Shown here in pieces: positions 8,707 to 17,374 of a stretch of 64,000 nt of DNA. How positions within the stretch are numbered: the first letter of the stretch is position 1; each line of letters opens with the position of its first letter. The DNA is from Bradyrhizobium sp. SZCCT0231 (GTDB taxonomy: Bacteria > Pseudomonadota > Alphaproteobacteria > Rhizobiales > Xanthobacteraceae), in NCBI RefSeq assembly GCF_018130245.1, contig NZ_JAFCKP010000021.1, positions 1-64,000 on the forward strand, read 5' to 3'. The notes below the pieces were generated by a model. It was not told the origin of the DNA. It worked only from the letters and a program-made list of their open reading frames with translations, and did no database searches. Both the position numbers and the translations under genes were made by a program.

Positions 8707-8868
8707 ATGGCTGACCGCTTGGTCCGCATTTCCAGTTCACCGCGTGCTGTGCCGGCTCTCGACTGGGGACACGGTACGATCGAGCCGATGCTGCCGGCGC
8801 TGATGCGCAGCGTCATCTTCGTCTCGATGTTGGCCGCACCGTTCCTCGCAGCGCTTCTCGCAGGCTGA
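8707..8868 (+). CDS. Small hydrophobic peptide (53 aa)
   Basis: A 53-codon frame (MADRLVRISSSPRAVPALDW to LLAG, stop 8866-8868). AGAGGGA lies about 9 bases before the ATG. The first half is polar. Residues about 31-52 (LMRSVIFVSMLAAPFLAAL) form one probable transmembrane helix. It lies between the divergent DUF6502 gene and the polysaccharide cassette, ending 8 bases before the fused transferase-permease start, so it may be the leader gene of that operon. I recognise no family. Codon usage is GC-rich like the neighbours and the Shine-Dalgarno is good, which is why I list it. Confidence 0.5.
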   Translation: MADRLVRISSSPRAVPALDWGHGTIEPMLPALMRSVIFVSMLAAPFLAALLAG

Positions 8869-8876
8869 CCGCCATC

Positions 8877-10805
8877 ATGCATCACACCAGCGACAGCCCG
8901 CCCCGCCCGTCGGTGCTGCACATCTTCAAGGTATATTATCCCGACCTGTTCGGCGGCACGCTCACGGTGATCCGCGACATCTGCGCGAGCCTGAAGGATG
9001 CCTTCGCCTCCGCCGTGCTGGTCTGCTCGCAATCGGTCGAACGGCGTGAGATCGTCGTCAACGACGTCCCGGTCGAGCGCGTGCGCTCGTTCGGCAACAT
9101 CATGTCGCTGCCAGCCGCCCCGACCTATCCCTGGCGTCTGTGGCGCAGGATCGCCGAGCACGACCTGCTCGCGCTCCATGCCCCCTTCCCTCTCGCCGAC
9201 CTCGTCTTCGCCTTCGGAATCGGCGCCAGGCGCCCACTGGTGGTGCACTGGCACGCCGACATCGTCACTCATGCCGGCCTGCGCTGGCTCGTCGAACCTT
9301 TGATGCGGCGAACGCTGCACCGCTCCAAGGCGATCATCGTCTCGGACCAAGCGCTGATCGACAACACGCCGCTGCTGCGCGAATTCGAGGACAAATGCCA
9401 CGTCGTGCCGTTCGGCATCGACACCACAAACTACGATGGGCCGAAGATCGAGCCGCACCATGTCAACGATCGCGGCCGGCTCGTGCTGGCCTGCGGCCGG
9501 CTCGTGCCCTACAAGGGTTTCGACGTGCTGGTCCGCGCTGCAGCCGCGCACGATTTCGAGGTCTGGATCATCGGCGAGGGCATCGAGCGGCCGCGGCTCG
9601 AGCAGTTGATCCAGGAGCTCGGCCTTCATGACCGCGTCCGCCTGCTCGGCTCGGTCAACGATTGCGAACGCATCAAGCTGATGCGTCTCGCCGACGTCTT
9701 CGTGCTGCCGTCGGTGACCAATGCCGAGACCTTCGGCCTCGTCCAGCTCGAGGCCATGGCCGCCGGTCGCCCGGTCGTGAATACGGCGCTCGACACCGCG
9801 GTGCCGCGTGTCGCCCGCCACGGCATGGAGGCGATCACCGTGCCGCCCGGCGACGTCGCGAAGCTGGGTGAGGCCATCGATATCCTGATCCGCAATCCCG
9901 AGCGACGCCGTCACATGGGGCTTGCAGCGCGCACGCGCGCCCTCACCCGCTACTCGACCACGGCCTTCAGGCAAGGCATGGAGACCGTCTACCGCGATGC
10001 CGTTGCCGTACCAAGCAAGGAGCGATCAGCAACCGCGGAGCCACTTCAAGCGACCGCCTGGCTGGACTGCGTTCGGATCGCGGCGGCACTGGCCTGGTCG
10101 GACATGCGCCACCGTTACGTGCGTTCGTTGCTCGGTCCGTTCTGGATGTCGCTCCAGATGGCGATTGTGGTGGCGGTTCTGGGCTCGGTGATCGGCCAGA
10201 TGTCGAACGACGACATGCTGTCGCGCCTGCCCATGCTGGCGCTGTCGATGACGGCCTGGACTTTCCTCAACAGCGTGGTGCTCGACGCCACCACGGCGCT
10301 CCAGAACTCCGCGAGCCTGATCCGCGACCGGGCGCTGCCGCCGGTCATCTTCCTGCTGCAATGCACGTTCCGCCAGGCGCTGTTCGCGCTCCATAACGCC
10401 AGCGTACCACTCGTCCTATGGCTCATCCTGTCCCGCCATGAGCTCTCCCACGCACCGGCGGCGCTGCCGGGCCTCCTGGTGTTCGTGGTCTGCACCTTCG
10501 CCTTGAGCCTCGTTCTCGGTGCGATGGCAACACGCTATCGCGACCTCAAGCCAATCATCGAGTCCACGTTGATGCTCGCCTTCCTCGCCTCGCCCATCAT
10601 CTGGTCGTCGGAGATGATCAACCACCGCTCGACGGTGATGCGGATCAATCCGCTCACGCATCTGTTCGCGGTGTGGCGCGAGCCACTGGCCGGCGGCCAT
10701 GTCGACCCCGTCAGCATCGTCTATGTCCTCGTCGCGCTGGCGCTTCTGATCGTTGCGAGCGTGCTGACGCTGCTCCACCTGCGCAAAGCCGCGTTCTGGA
10801 TCTGA
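8877..10805 (+). CDS. Fusion: GT4 glycosyltransferase + ABC-2 polysaccharide permease
   Basis: One uninterrupted 642-codon frame. Residues 1-375 are a GT-B/GT4 retaining glycosyltransferase: GGTLTVIRDI near the start, VPFGIDTTNY, GRLVPYKGFDVLVRA, and the nucleotide-sugar motif NAETFGLVQLEAMAAGRP. From about residue 395 the protein becomes a Wzm-like ABC-2 permease with an amphipathic entry helix (DMRHRYVRSLLGPFW) and about six membrane spans, ending LLHLRKAAFWI. These are normally separate genes. The ATPase gene starts 3 bases after the stop, so the permease half probably pairs with it to export an undecaprenyl-linked glycan. No clear Shine-Dalgarno precedes ATG 8877. Confidence 0.85.
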   Translation: MHHTSDSPPRPSVLHIFKVYYPDLFGGTLTVIRDICASLKDAFASAVLVCSQSVERREIVVNDVPVERVRSFGNIMSLPAAPTYPWRLWRRIAEHDLLALHAPFPLADLVFAFGIGARRPLVVHWHADIVTHAGLRWLVEPLMRRTLHRSKAIIVSDQALIDNTPLLREFEDKCHVVPFGIDTTNYDGPKIEPHHVNDRGRLVLACGRLVPYKGFDVLVRAAAAHDFEVWIIGEGIERPRLEQLIQELGLHDRVRLLGSVNDCERIKLMRLADVFVLPSVTNAETFGLVQLEAMAAGRPVVNTALDTAVPRVARHGMEAITVPPGDVAKLGEAIDILIRNPERRRHMGLAARTRALTRYSTTAFRQGMETVYRDAVAVPSKERSATAEPLQATAWLDCVRIAAALAWSDMRHRYVRSLLGPFWMSLQMAIVVAVLGSVIGQMSNDDMLSRLPMLALSMTAWTFLNSVVLDATTALQNSASLIRDRALPPVIFLLQCTFRQALFALHNASVPLVLWLILSRHELSHAPAALPGLLVFVVCTFALSLVLGAMATRYRDLKPIIESTLMLAFLASPIIWSSEMINHRSTVMRINPLTHLFAVWREPLAGGHVDPVSIVYVLVALALLIVASVLTLLHLRKAAFWI

Positions 10806-10808
10806 TGC

Positions 10809-11549
10809 ATGGTCTCGATCAGCCTACGCAACGTCTGCCTCGACTATCCGGTCTATGGCGCCTACGACTATTCGCTGAAACGGCGGCTGCTCGGCCATCT
10901 CATCCGCGAGCCCGGCGAGATGCGGATCATCCGCGCCGTCGACGACGTCACCATCCAGGCTGAAGCCGGCGCCCGTATCGGACTTGCCGGAGCCAACGGC
11001 TCCGGCAAGTCGACGCTGCTACGGCTGATCGCCGGCGTCTATCCACCAAGCAGCGGCAGCGTCGCGATCCAGGGCAAAGTCGTGCCCCTGCTCGGGCTCA
11101 ATGCCGGCGTCAACCTGGATTTCGTGGCCGAGGACAACATCGCGCTGCTGCTGCGGATCGGCGGCCGCAAGCCGACCCGCGGCGTGATCGACGAGATCTG
11201 GGCCTTCACCGAGCTGGAGGCGCGCATGCAGCGGCTGCCGCTGCGGATGTTCTCCTCGGGCATGCTGATGCGGGTCCTGTTTGCGACCGCCACGGCCTTT
11301 CCGGCCGACATCCTCCTGCTCGACGAATGGCTCAGCGTGGTCGACGAGCACTTTGCCGAAAAGGCGCAGGAGCGGCTCCTCAAGCTCATGTCGCAGGCGG
11401 CGATCGTGATGATCGCCTCGCACGACCAGCCGCTGCTGCGCCGCACCTGCACCAGCATCATCAACCTCGATCACGGCCGCATCGCCTCGACCATCACGGT
11501 CAACCCGCCGGCCCCCAACGCCTTCGAGCTCCGCGAGAAACGCGCATGA
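10809..11549 (+). CDS. ABC transporter ATP-binding protein, Wzt/KpsT-like
   Basis: A 246-residue nucleotide-binding subunit. It has Walker A GANGSGKST, a Wzt/KpsT-type signature FSSGMLMR in place of LSGGQ, Walker B DILLLDEWLSVVDEHF, and H-loop IASHDQ. It lacks the C-terminal carbohydrate-binding domain of longer Wzt proteins, so it resembles KpsT, TagH or short Wzt. It should energise export of a lipid-linked polysaccharide through the permease half encoded immediately upstream. The next glycosyltransferase gene overlaps its stop (ATGA at 11546-11549), so the cassette is one operon. Confidence 0.92.
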   Translation: MVSISLRNVCLDYPVYGAYDYSLKRRLLGHLIREPGEMRIIRAVDDVTIQAEAGARIGLAGANGSGKSTLLRLIAGVYPPSSGSVAIQGKVVPLLGLNAGVNLDFVAEDNIALLLRIGGRKPTRGVIDEIWAFTELEARMQRLPLRMFSSGMLMRVLFATATAFPADILLLDEWLSVVDEHFAEKAQERLLKLMSQAAIVMIASHDQPLLRRTCTSIINLDHGRIASTITVNPPAPNAFELREKRA

Positions 11550-12925
11550 AGCACAACATACTCGTCATCTCCGAGTCGCTCGGACAACCCAATCACAAGC
11601 GCGGTATCTTCCACTTCACCCGGGAATTGGTACGTTCGCTCGCCTCGGAAGGCCACGAACTCACGCTGGTGGTGGAGACCACGAAGCGCTACCGCAAGCT
11701 CTGCCGGCGCGAGCGGCGTACGAGGCTGTTCGCGGCGCAATCGCGCAACATCGAGCTGCTTGCGCTTTATCGCTACCTCGACGAAATCAACGTGAGCGGG
11801 CCGTTGACGCTCAGCGGCACGCGCCGCAAACTTGACTGGCTCCGCCGCAGGGTCGGCCTGTTGCTGTCGCGGGACAACACCGTCTGCCTCCTGCGCGCGA
11901 TCGGCCTGCTCGGCCTGCCCACGCGCCTGATCGAGAACCGGCCCGCCGCGCTCGAATACATTCCGCCGGATCTGAGGCACCTCGAGCTGTTCGGCGACTT
12001 TCAGCTCGAGCCCGGCTTCTTCAACTATCAGGACGCATCGGCCTTCTTCCTGCTGCCTCCGCCGCGGATCGACGCGCGCGATTACGACTTGATCGTCGTG
12101 GACACCCCGACACGGGTGGTGATCAGGCGCAAACCCGGCGCCAAGGTGATCTGCATCGTCCACGACCTGTTGCCGCTCACCGACCTCAAGCTCAGCGACA
12201 TCGCCACGCGGCAGTTCCTGGCGCGAATCCGCACCAGCCTGCGCCAGGCCGACGAACTCGCCTTCGTTTCAAACTACGGCATGATGCGGTTCAGGGAACT
12301 GCTGCCGCAATTTGCGCGCCTGCCGGCGCGGGTCGTGTATCCCCGCACCCGGTTCGACGCCCCGGATGTCCTGCACCTTCCAGCCCCGTCGGGGCGTCCG
12401 GGGCGGCCGAGCTTCGTCGTCATCGTCTCGAACGAGCCACGCAAGAACGTGGCCGCCGTCGTCCGCGCCTTCCGCAACGTTCCCCACGCCGATCTCGTCG
12501 TGATCGGCTATGCCGGCGAGATCAGCCGGATGCGCAACCTCCCGCCCAACGTCCGCTTCGCCGGCTATGTCGACGAGCACGAGAAGGCGGCGCTGATCGC
12601 GGAAGCGCACGGCCTGATCATGCCGAGCCTCGCCGAAGGTTTCGGCGTGCCGATCATTGAGGCGCTGGCTGCGAACACGCCGGTGCTGTGCTCCGACATC
12701 GCCGTCTTCCGCGAGGTCGCGGGCGAGCTCGCCGACTATTTCGACCCGTTCTCCACGGAGGCGATCGCCGCCTCCGTCACCCGCGTACTGACGCGGCAGG
12801 AGGAGTGCCGCGGCCGGATTCGGGCGCGGCGCCACGAGCTCGCCGAACGCTTCGGCTACGAGACCCAGGCCCGGGATTTCCTCAGCCATGAGGCGCCCAG
12901 AGAAAGCCTGGTCGCAGCACAGTAA
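11546..12925 (+). CDS. Glycosyltransferase family 4 protein
   Basis: A 459-residue GT-B transferase. The N-terminal half is divergent and long (MKHNILVISESLGQPNHKRG and onward). The C-terminal half has the GT4 core: SFVVIVSNEPRKNVAAVVRA, then NVRFAGYVDEHEKAALIAEA, then MPSLAEGFGVPIIEALAANT with the E-x7-E pair. It probably adds a sugar to the glycan exported by the neighbouring ABC system. The start at 11546 overlaps the ATPase stop; open frame upstream of it is only the antisense-like reading of the ATPase gene. Confidence 0.88.
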   Translation: MKHNILVISESLGQPNHKRGIFHFTRELVRSLASEGHELTLVVETTKRYRKLCRRERRTRLFAAQSRNIELLALYRYLDEINVSGPLTLSGTRRKLDWLRRRVGLLLSRDNTVCLLRAIGLLGLPTRLIENRPAALEYIPPDLRHLELFGDFQLEPGFFNYQDASAFFLLPPPRIDARDYDLIVVDTPTRVVIRRKPGAKVICIVHDLLPLTDLKLSDIATRQFLARIRTSLRQADELAFVSNYGMMRFRELLPQFARLPARVVYPRTRFDAPDVLHLPAPSGRPGRPSFVVIVSNEPRKNVAAVVRAFRNVPHADLVVIGYAGEISRMRNLPPNVRFAGYVDEHEKAALIAEAHGLIMPSLAEGFGVPIIEALAANTPVLCSDIAVFREVAGELADYFDPFSTEAIAASVTRVLTRQEECRGRIRARRHELAERFGYETQARDFLSHEAPRESLVAAQ

Positions 12926-12936
12926 GCGTCAGCCAC

Positions 12937-14265
12937 ATGCCCGCTGAGCAAGCCGTATCGCCCAGTCCGGCCAGCCCGCCAGCCGTGTGCAACCGATCGC
13001 AGGCCCCGGGCCACTCCGACCGGCTGTTTCGTGCTGCCGACCTGTTCGTCATCCTGATCGCGGCATCGCTGCCCTGGTCGACCACCGCGACTTCGATCTT
13101 GGTCGGGTTCTGGTTGCTTGCGGTGACGCCGACCATCGCCTGGCGCGCCTATGCGCGCCAGCTTGCGCGACCGGCGTTTGCCTTGCCCTTGGCACTCCTG
13201 CTGCTCGCGCTTATTGGCGCGCTGTGGTCAGAGGGTGCGTGGGCAGACCGGCTGCATGCGATCAAGCCGGTTGCAAAGCTCATGCTGATTCCGCCGCTGC
13301 TCTACCATTTCAGCCGGTCCGAGCGCGGCTTCCATGTCTGCATCGCCTTTCTCGCCTCCTGCGCGCTGCTTGCCGTGTTCTCCTGGATCGTGCTGCTCGA
13401 TCCCGCCTGGAAGATCAGTGCAACGGCGTCATCAGGCGTTCCCGTCAAGAACTACATCGACCAGAGCCAGGAGTTCACGCTCTGCGCCTTTGCGCTCGCG
13501 CTGCCTCTCTGGCGCGGCAGGCGCGCGGCGACAACAGTCGTCTGCCTGGCCCTGATCCTGCTGTTCGTCACCAACATGGTGTTCGTTGCCTCGGCCCGCA
13601 CCGCCCTGCTCTGCATCGCGGTGCTGCTGGCGCTGTTCGCCTTGAGGCATTTGAGCCGGCGGGCGGCGCTGGTCCTGCTCGCAGGCACGGTCGCCGCGAG
13701 CCTGTTGGCCTGGACCACATCGTCCTATCTGCGCCAGCGCATCGACGACATCGCCGTCGAATACCGCCACGGCCACGAGGACATCAGCCGCGCCTCGACC
13801 GCGCAGCGGCTGACCTATTGGCGCAAATCGCTCCATGCCTTTATCGAGGCGCCTCTGATCGGCCACGGCACCGGTTCGATCAAGCGCCAGTTCGAGCGCG
13901 CCGCCACCAGCGAAAGCAGACTCGATGCCGAGGTCGTGAGCAATCCGCACAACCAGACCCTCAACGTCGCGGTGCAGTGGGGCCTTCTGGGTGTCGTCCT
14001 GCTCTACGCCATGTGGATCGCTCATCTTCGCATGTTCGCGGGTGAAGGCTTCGCCGCCTGGATCGGCCTCGTGGTCGTCGTACAGAACATCGCGAGCTCG
14101 CTGCTCAACTCGCACCTGTTCGATTTTCATGAGGGCTGGATGTATGTGCTCGGCGTCGGTGTCGCCGGCGGCATGGTGCTGAAGGCCCAAGCCGGAGAAG
14201 CGACAGGCAGCCCGCGATTGCTGGCTGGGCTCGCCCGTCAATCACCAGCAGCGCGCTGCCGATGA
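12937..14265 (+). CDS. O-antigen ligase/polymerase (Wzy/WaaL-like) membrane protein
   Basis: A 442-residue polytopic protein with about eleven hydrophobic spans and a large periplasmic loop containing RASTAQRLTYWRKSLHAFIE, APLIGHGTGS and NPHNQTLNVAVQWGLLGVV. These are the hallmarks of the Wzy_C/O-antigen-ligase superfamily. It would polymerise or transfer the glycan in the periplasm. As the last gene of the cassette, after an ABC exporter, a ligase role is more natural than a Wzy polymerase role. Its last 54 codons overlap the convergent EamA gene by 161 bases. Confidence 0.87.
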   Translation: MPAEQAVSPSPASPPAVCNRSQAPGHSDRLFRAADLFVILIAASLPWSTTATSILVGFWLLAVTPTIAWRAYARQLARPAFALPLALLLLALIGALWSEGAWADRLHAIKPVAKLMLIPPLLYHFSRSERGFHVCIAFLASCALLAVFSWIVLLDPAWKISATASSGVPVKNYIDQSQEFTLCAFALALPLWRGRRAATTVVCLALILLFVTNMVFVASARTALLCIAVLLALFALRHLSRRAALVLLAGTVAASLLAWTTSSYLRQRIDDIAVEYRHGHEDISRASTAQRLTYWRKSLHAFIEAPLIGHGTGSIKRQFERAATSESRLDAEVVSNPHNQTLNVAVQWGLLGVVLLYAMWIAHLRMFAGEGFAAWIGLVVVVQNIASSLLNSHLFDFHEGWMYVLGVGVAGGMVLKAQAGEATGSPRLLAGLARQSPAARCR

Positions 14266-15112
14266 CGATTGCGCCCGCGATCTCGCGTCTGGAGATCGGC
14301 TCACCCAGCACCAGCCACCCCAGCAGGATGGCGGTGACGGGAATGAGCAGCGCCACCAGCATGACATTGCTCGCACCCGAGCGCCGCACGATCTGGAAGA
14401 AGACGATGTAGGCGAGCGCCGTCGACAGGCCGGCGAGGCCGAGCACCGCAAGCCATGTCGTGACGCTCGGCATCGCAAGACGCCAGGGCTGCTCCACCGC
14501 ACCGGCGATGATCGCCATCATCACGGTCGATGCGATCAATTGAAACGTCGCCGTTCCAAGAGGCGGAGAATCCTTCAGCAGCCGCCGCGCCGCCAGCGCC
14601 GCAAAGCCATAGCTCAGTGCGCCGCCAAGGCAGAGCAGGATACCGAGCCCCTGTCCCGGCCTTGCCTCGAAGCCCCATCCGCGCAGAAGGATCACGCCGG
14701 CAAGGCCCAACACCACCCCGGCCAGGCGGCGCATCTGCAAGGCCGACTCGCCCGCTGCAATCATCACCACAACCGTGAACATCGGCGTGGTCGCGTTCAG
14801 GATCGACGCCAGCCCGCTCGGAATGAATGTCTGCCCGATCACGATCAGCGAGAACGGGATGACGTTGTTGAGCAGCCCGATCGCGACGAACGGCGTCCAG
14901 CCCGCCCAGCTCTTGGGAAAGCCGATTCCCTGCATGCGGAGCAACGGCAGCAGCAAGGCCGCGCCAAGCGCAACACGCAGGAAAACCAGGGTCAGCGGCG
15001 GCAATTCCCGCAAGGCCGCGCCGTTGAAAAAGAACGATCCACCCCAGAGGATCGAGAGCACGGCGAGCAGCGACCAGTCTCGCGCGTCGATCCGGTTGTC
15101 TTTGGGGGGCAT
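14105..15112 (-). CDS. EamA/DMT family transporter
   Basis: A 335-residue exporter-type protein with ten predicted membrane helices in two EamA repeats (WSLLAVLSILWGGSFFFNGA and later GILLCLGGALSYGFAALAAR). The conserved end of the fold, LGWLVLGEPISRREIAGAIV, is reached at about residue 290. The extra 40 residues are an Arg/Ser-rich tail that runs into the opposite-strand ligase gene. I chose ATG 15112 over 15223 because AAGGTG precedes it and it begins just before the first helix. The substrate is unknown; this family exports amino acids and other metabolites. Confidence 0.85.
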   Translation of the reverse strand: MPPKDNRIDARDWSLLAVLSILWGGSFFFNGAALRELPPLTLVFLRVALGAALLLPLLRMQGIGFPKSWAGWTPFVAIGLLNNVIPFSLIVIGQTFIPSGLASILNATTPMFTVVVMIAAGESALQMRRLAGVVLGLAGVILLRGWGFEARPGQGLGILLCLGGALSYGFAALAARRLLKDSPPLGTATFQLIASTVMMAIIAGAVEQPWRLAMPSVTTWLAVLGLAGLSTALAYIVFFQIVRRSGASNVMLVALLIPVTAILLGWLVLGEPISRREIAGAIVIGSALLVIDGRAQPAIAGCLSLLRLGPSAPCRRRHRRRAHTSSPHENRTGAS

Positions 15113-15247
15113 GCGTTTCACCTTGGCGGCCGAACCTGCCGCGTAAGACAGCACGGCAGGCAGAGCCACCCGATTTCCGATGAAGTTTGGAATTCCAGTG
15201 TGCGGAAGAGACAGGGCGAACACGGCTGCCCCATGTAGATGTACGGA

Positions 15248-16129
15248 CTAGGGCGGCTTCTTCGGCCGCGACACCAGTTCGATCATCCTGCCTTCGTCGT
15301 CATCCGGCATCTTCGCCTTCGCCTGCGCGTAGGCCTCGACCGCGGCGCGCGCGACCCGCGGCTTGCCCGCGAGCAGGCTCTCCGCGAGCTTCACGGCATA
15401 GGCGGCATCCTTATGCCGCAGCGCTGCGGTGAAGGTCGCGCCGCTGAAATCACGGGCGACCATGCGCTTGGAGTGACGCTGCACCTGCGGGCTTGCGGCC
15501 ACGCCCGCCTGGATCGACTCCAGCACCAGGTTCATGTCGAGCCCGGCCTGCTCGGCGATGGCGAGGCCCTCGGCGAGACCAGCGATCTGGATTGCGCCCA
15601 AGAGATTGTTGATGAGCTTGTAGACCGTGCCAGCGCCGACCGGGCCGAAATGGCGGATGGTCGAGCCGATCGGCGTCAGATACAGCCGCGCGCGTTCGAG
15701 GTCGGCGGCATCGGCGCCGGCCAGCAGCGTCAACTTCCCGGCCGCCGCCGCGTCCGGCAATCCCGTCACGGGACAATCGATATAGATCAGCCCGCGCGCA
15801 TTGAGCTCGCGGCCCATCTCGCGGGCGTGGTCATAGGAGACAGTGGAGCACTCGATCGCGATGGTGCCGGCCTTCGCCGTGTTGGCCGCGCCGTTCGGCC
15901 CGAGCCAGACCGCGCGCGAGGCCTCGTCATCGGCGACCATGGTCACGACGGCGTCAGCATCGATCGCGGCGTCCTCCGGCGAGGTCGCCCAATGCGCGCC
16001 GCGCGCGATCAGGTCTTCCGCTTTTGTCCTGCTGCGATTCCACAGCGTCACCGTGAAGCCGGCATCGAGATAGCGGCCGGCCATGCCATGGCCCATCCGC
16101 CCAAGCCCGATGAAGGCGACGCGGGGCAT
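15248..16129 (-). CDS. NAD(P)-dependent beta-hydroxyacid dehydrogenase (HIBADH family)
   Basis: A 293-residue enzyme with the N-terminal Rossmann motif GLGRMGHGMAGRYLDAGF and a C-terminal all-alpha domain. The substrate motif DCPVTGLPDAAAAGKLTLLA and the catalytic lysine in GAGTVYKLINNLL are both visible. The family oxidises 3-hydroxyisobutyrate, tartronate semialdehyde or glyoxylate-type substrates; the substrate cannot be fixed from sequence. It begins 2 bases after the prfB stop on the same strand, so it is probably cotranscribed with prfB without a functional link. Confidence 0.87.
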   Translation of the reverse strand: MPRVAFIGLGRMGHGMAGRYLDAGFTVTLWNRSRTKAEDLIARGAHWATSPEDAAIDADAVVTMVADDEASRAVWLGPNGAANTAKAGTIAIECSTVSYDHAREMGRELNARGLIYIDCPVTGLPDAAAAGKLTLLAGADAADLERARLYLTPIGSTIRHFGPVGAGTVYKLINNLLGAIQIAGLAEGLAIAEQAGLDMNLVLESIQAGVAASPQVQRHSKRMVARDFSGATFTAALRHKDAAYAVKLAESLLAGKPRVARAAVEAYAQAKAKMPDDDEGRMIELVSRPKKPP

Positions 16130-16131
16130 GG

Positions 16132-17263
<1,132 letters not shown>

Positions 17264-17374
17264 GTCGTTCTCTGATCTCGCGGAATCCCGCGTGCAATTC
17301 GAGATGGGGATGTAGCGGCGGTGGCTCGAAAGCGCAACCGCCGGAACCGCGATCGTCTGTCTTGTCCCTAAGCC

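Noticed and set aside
7740-9974. Minus-strand open frame of 744 codons
   Set aside because: It crosses and is antisense to the well-supported DUF6502 gene (frame-shifted) and the transferase-permease fusion, and its translation is Arg/Asp/His-rich without any fold motif; it is a product of high GC.
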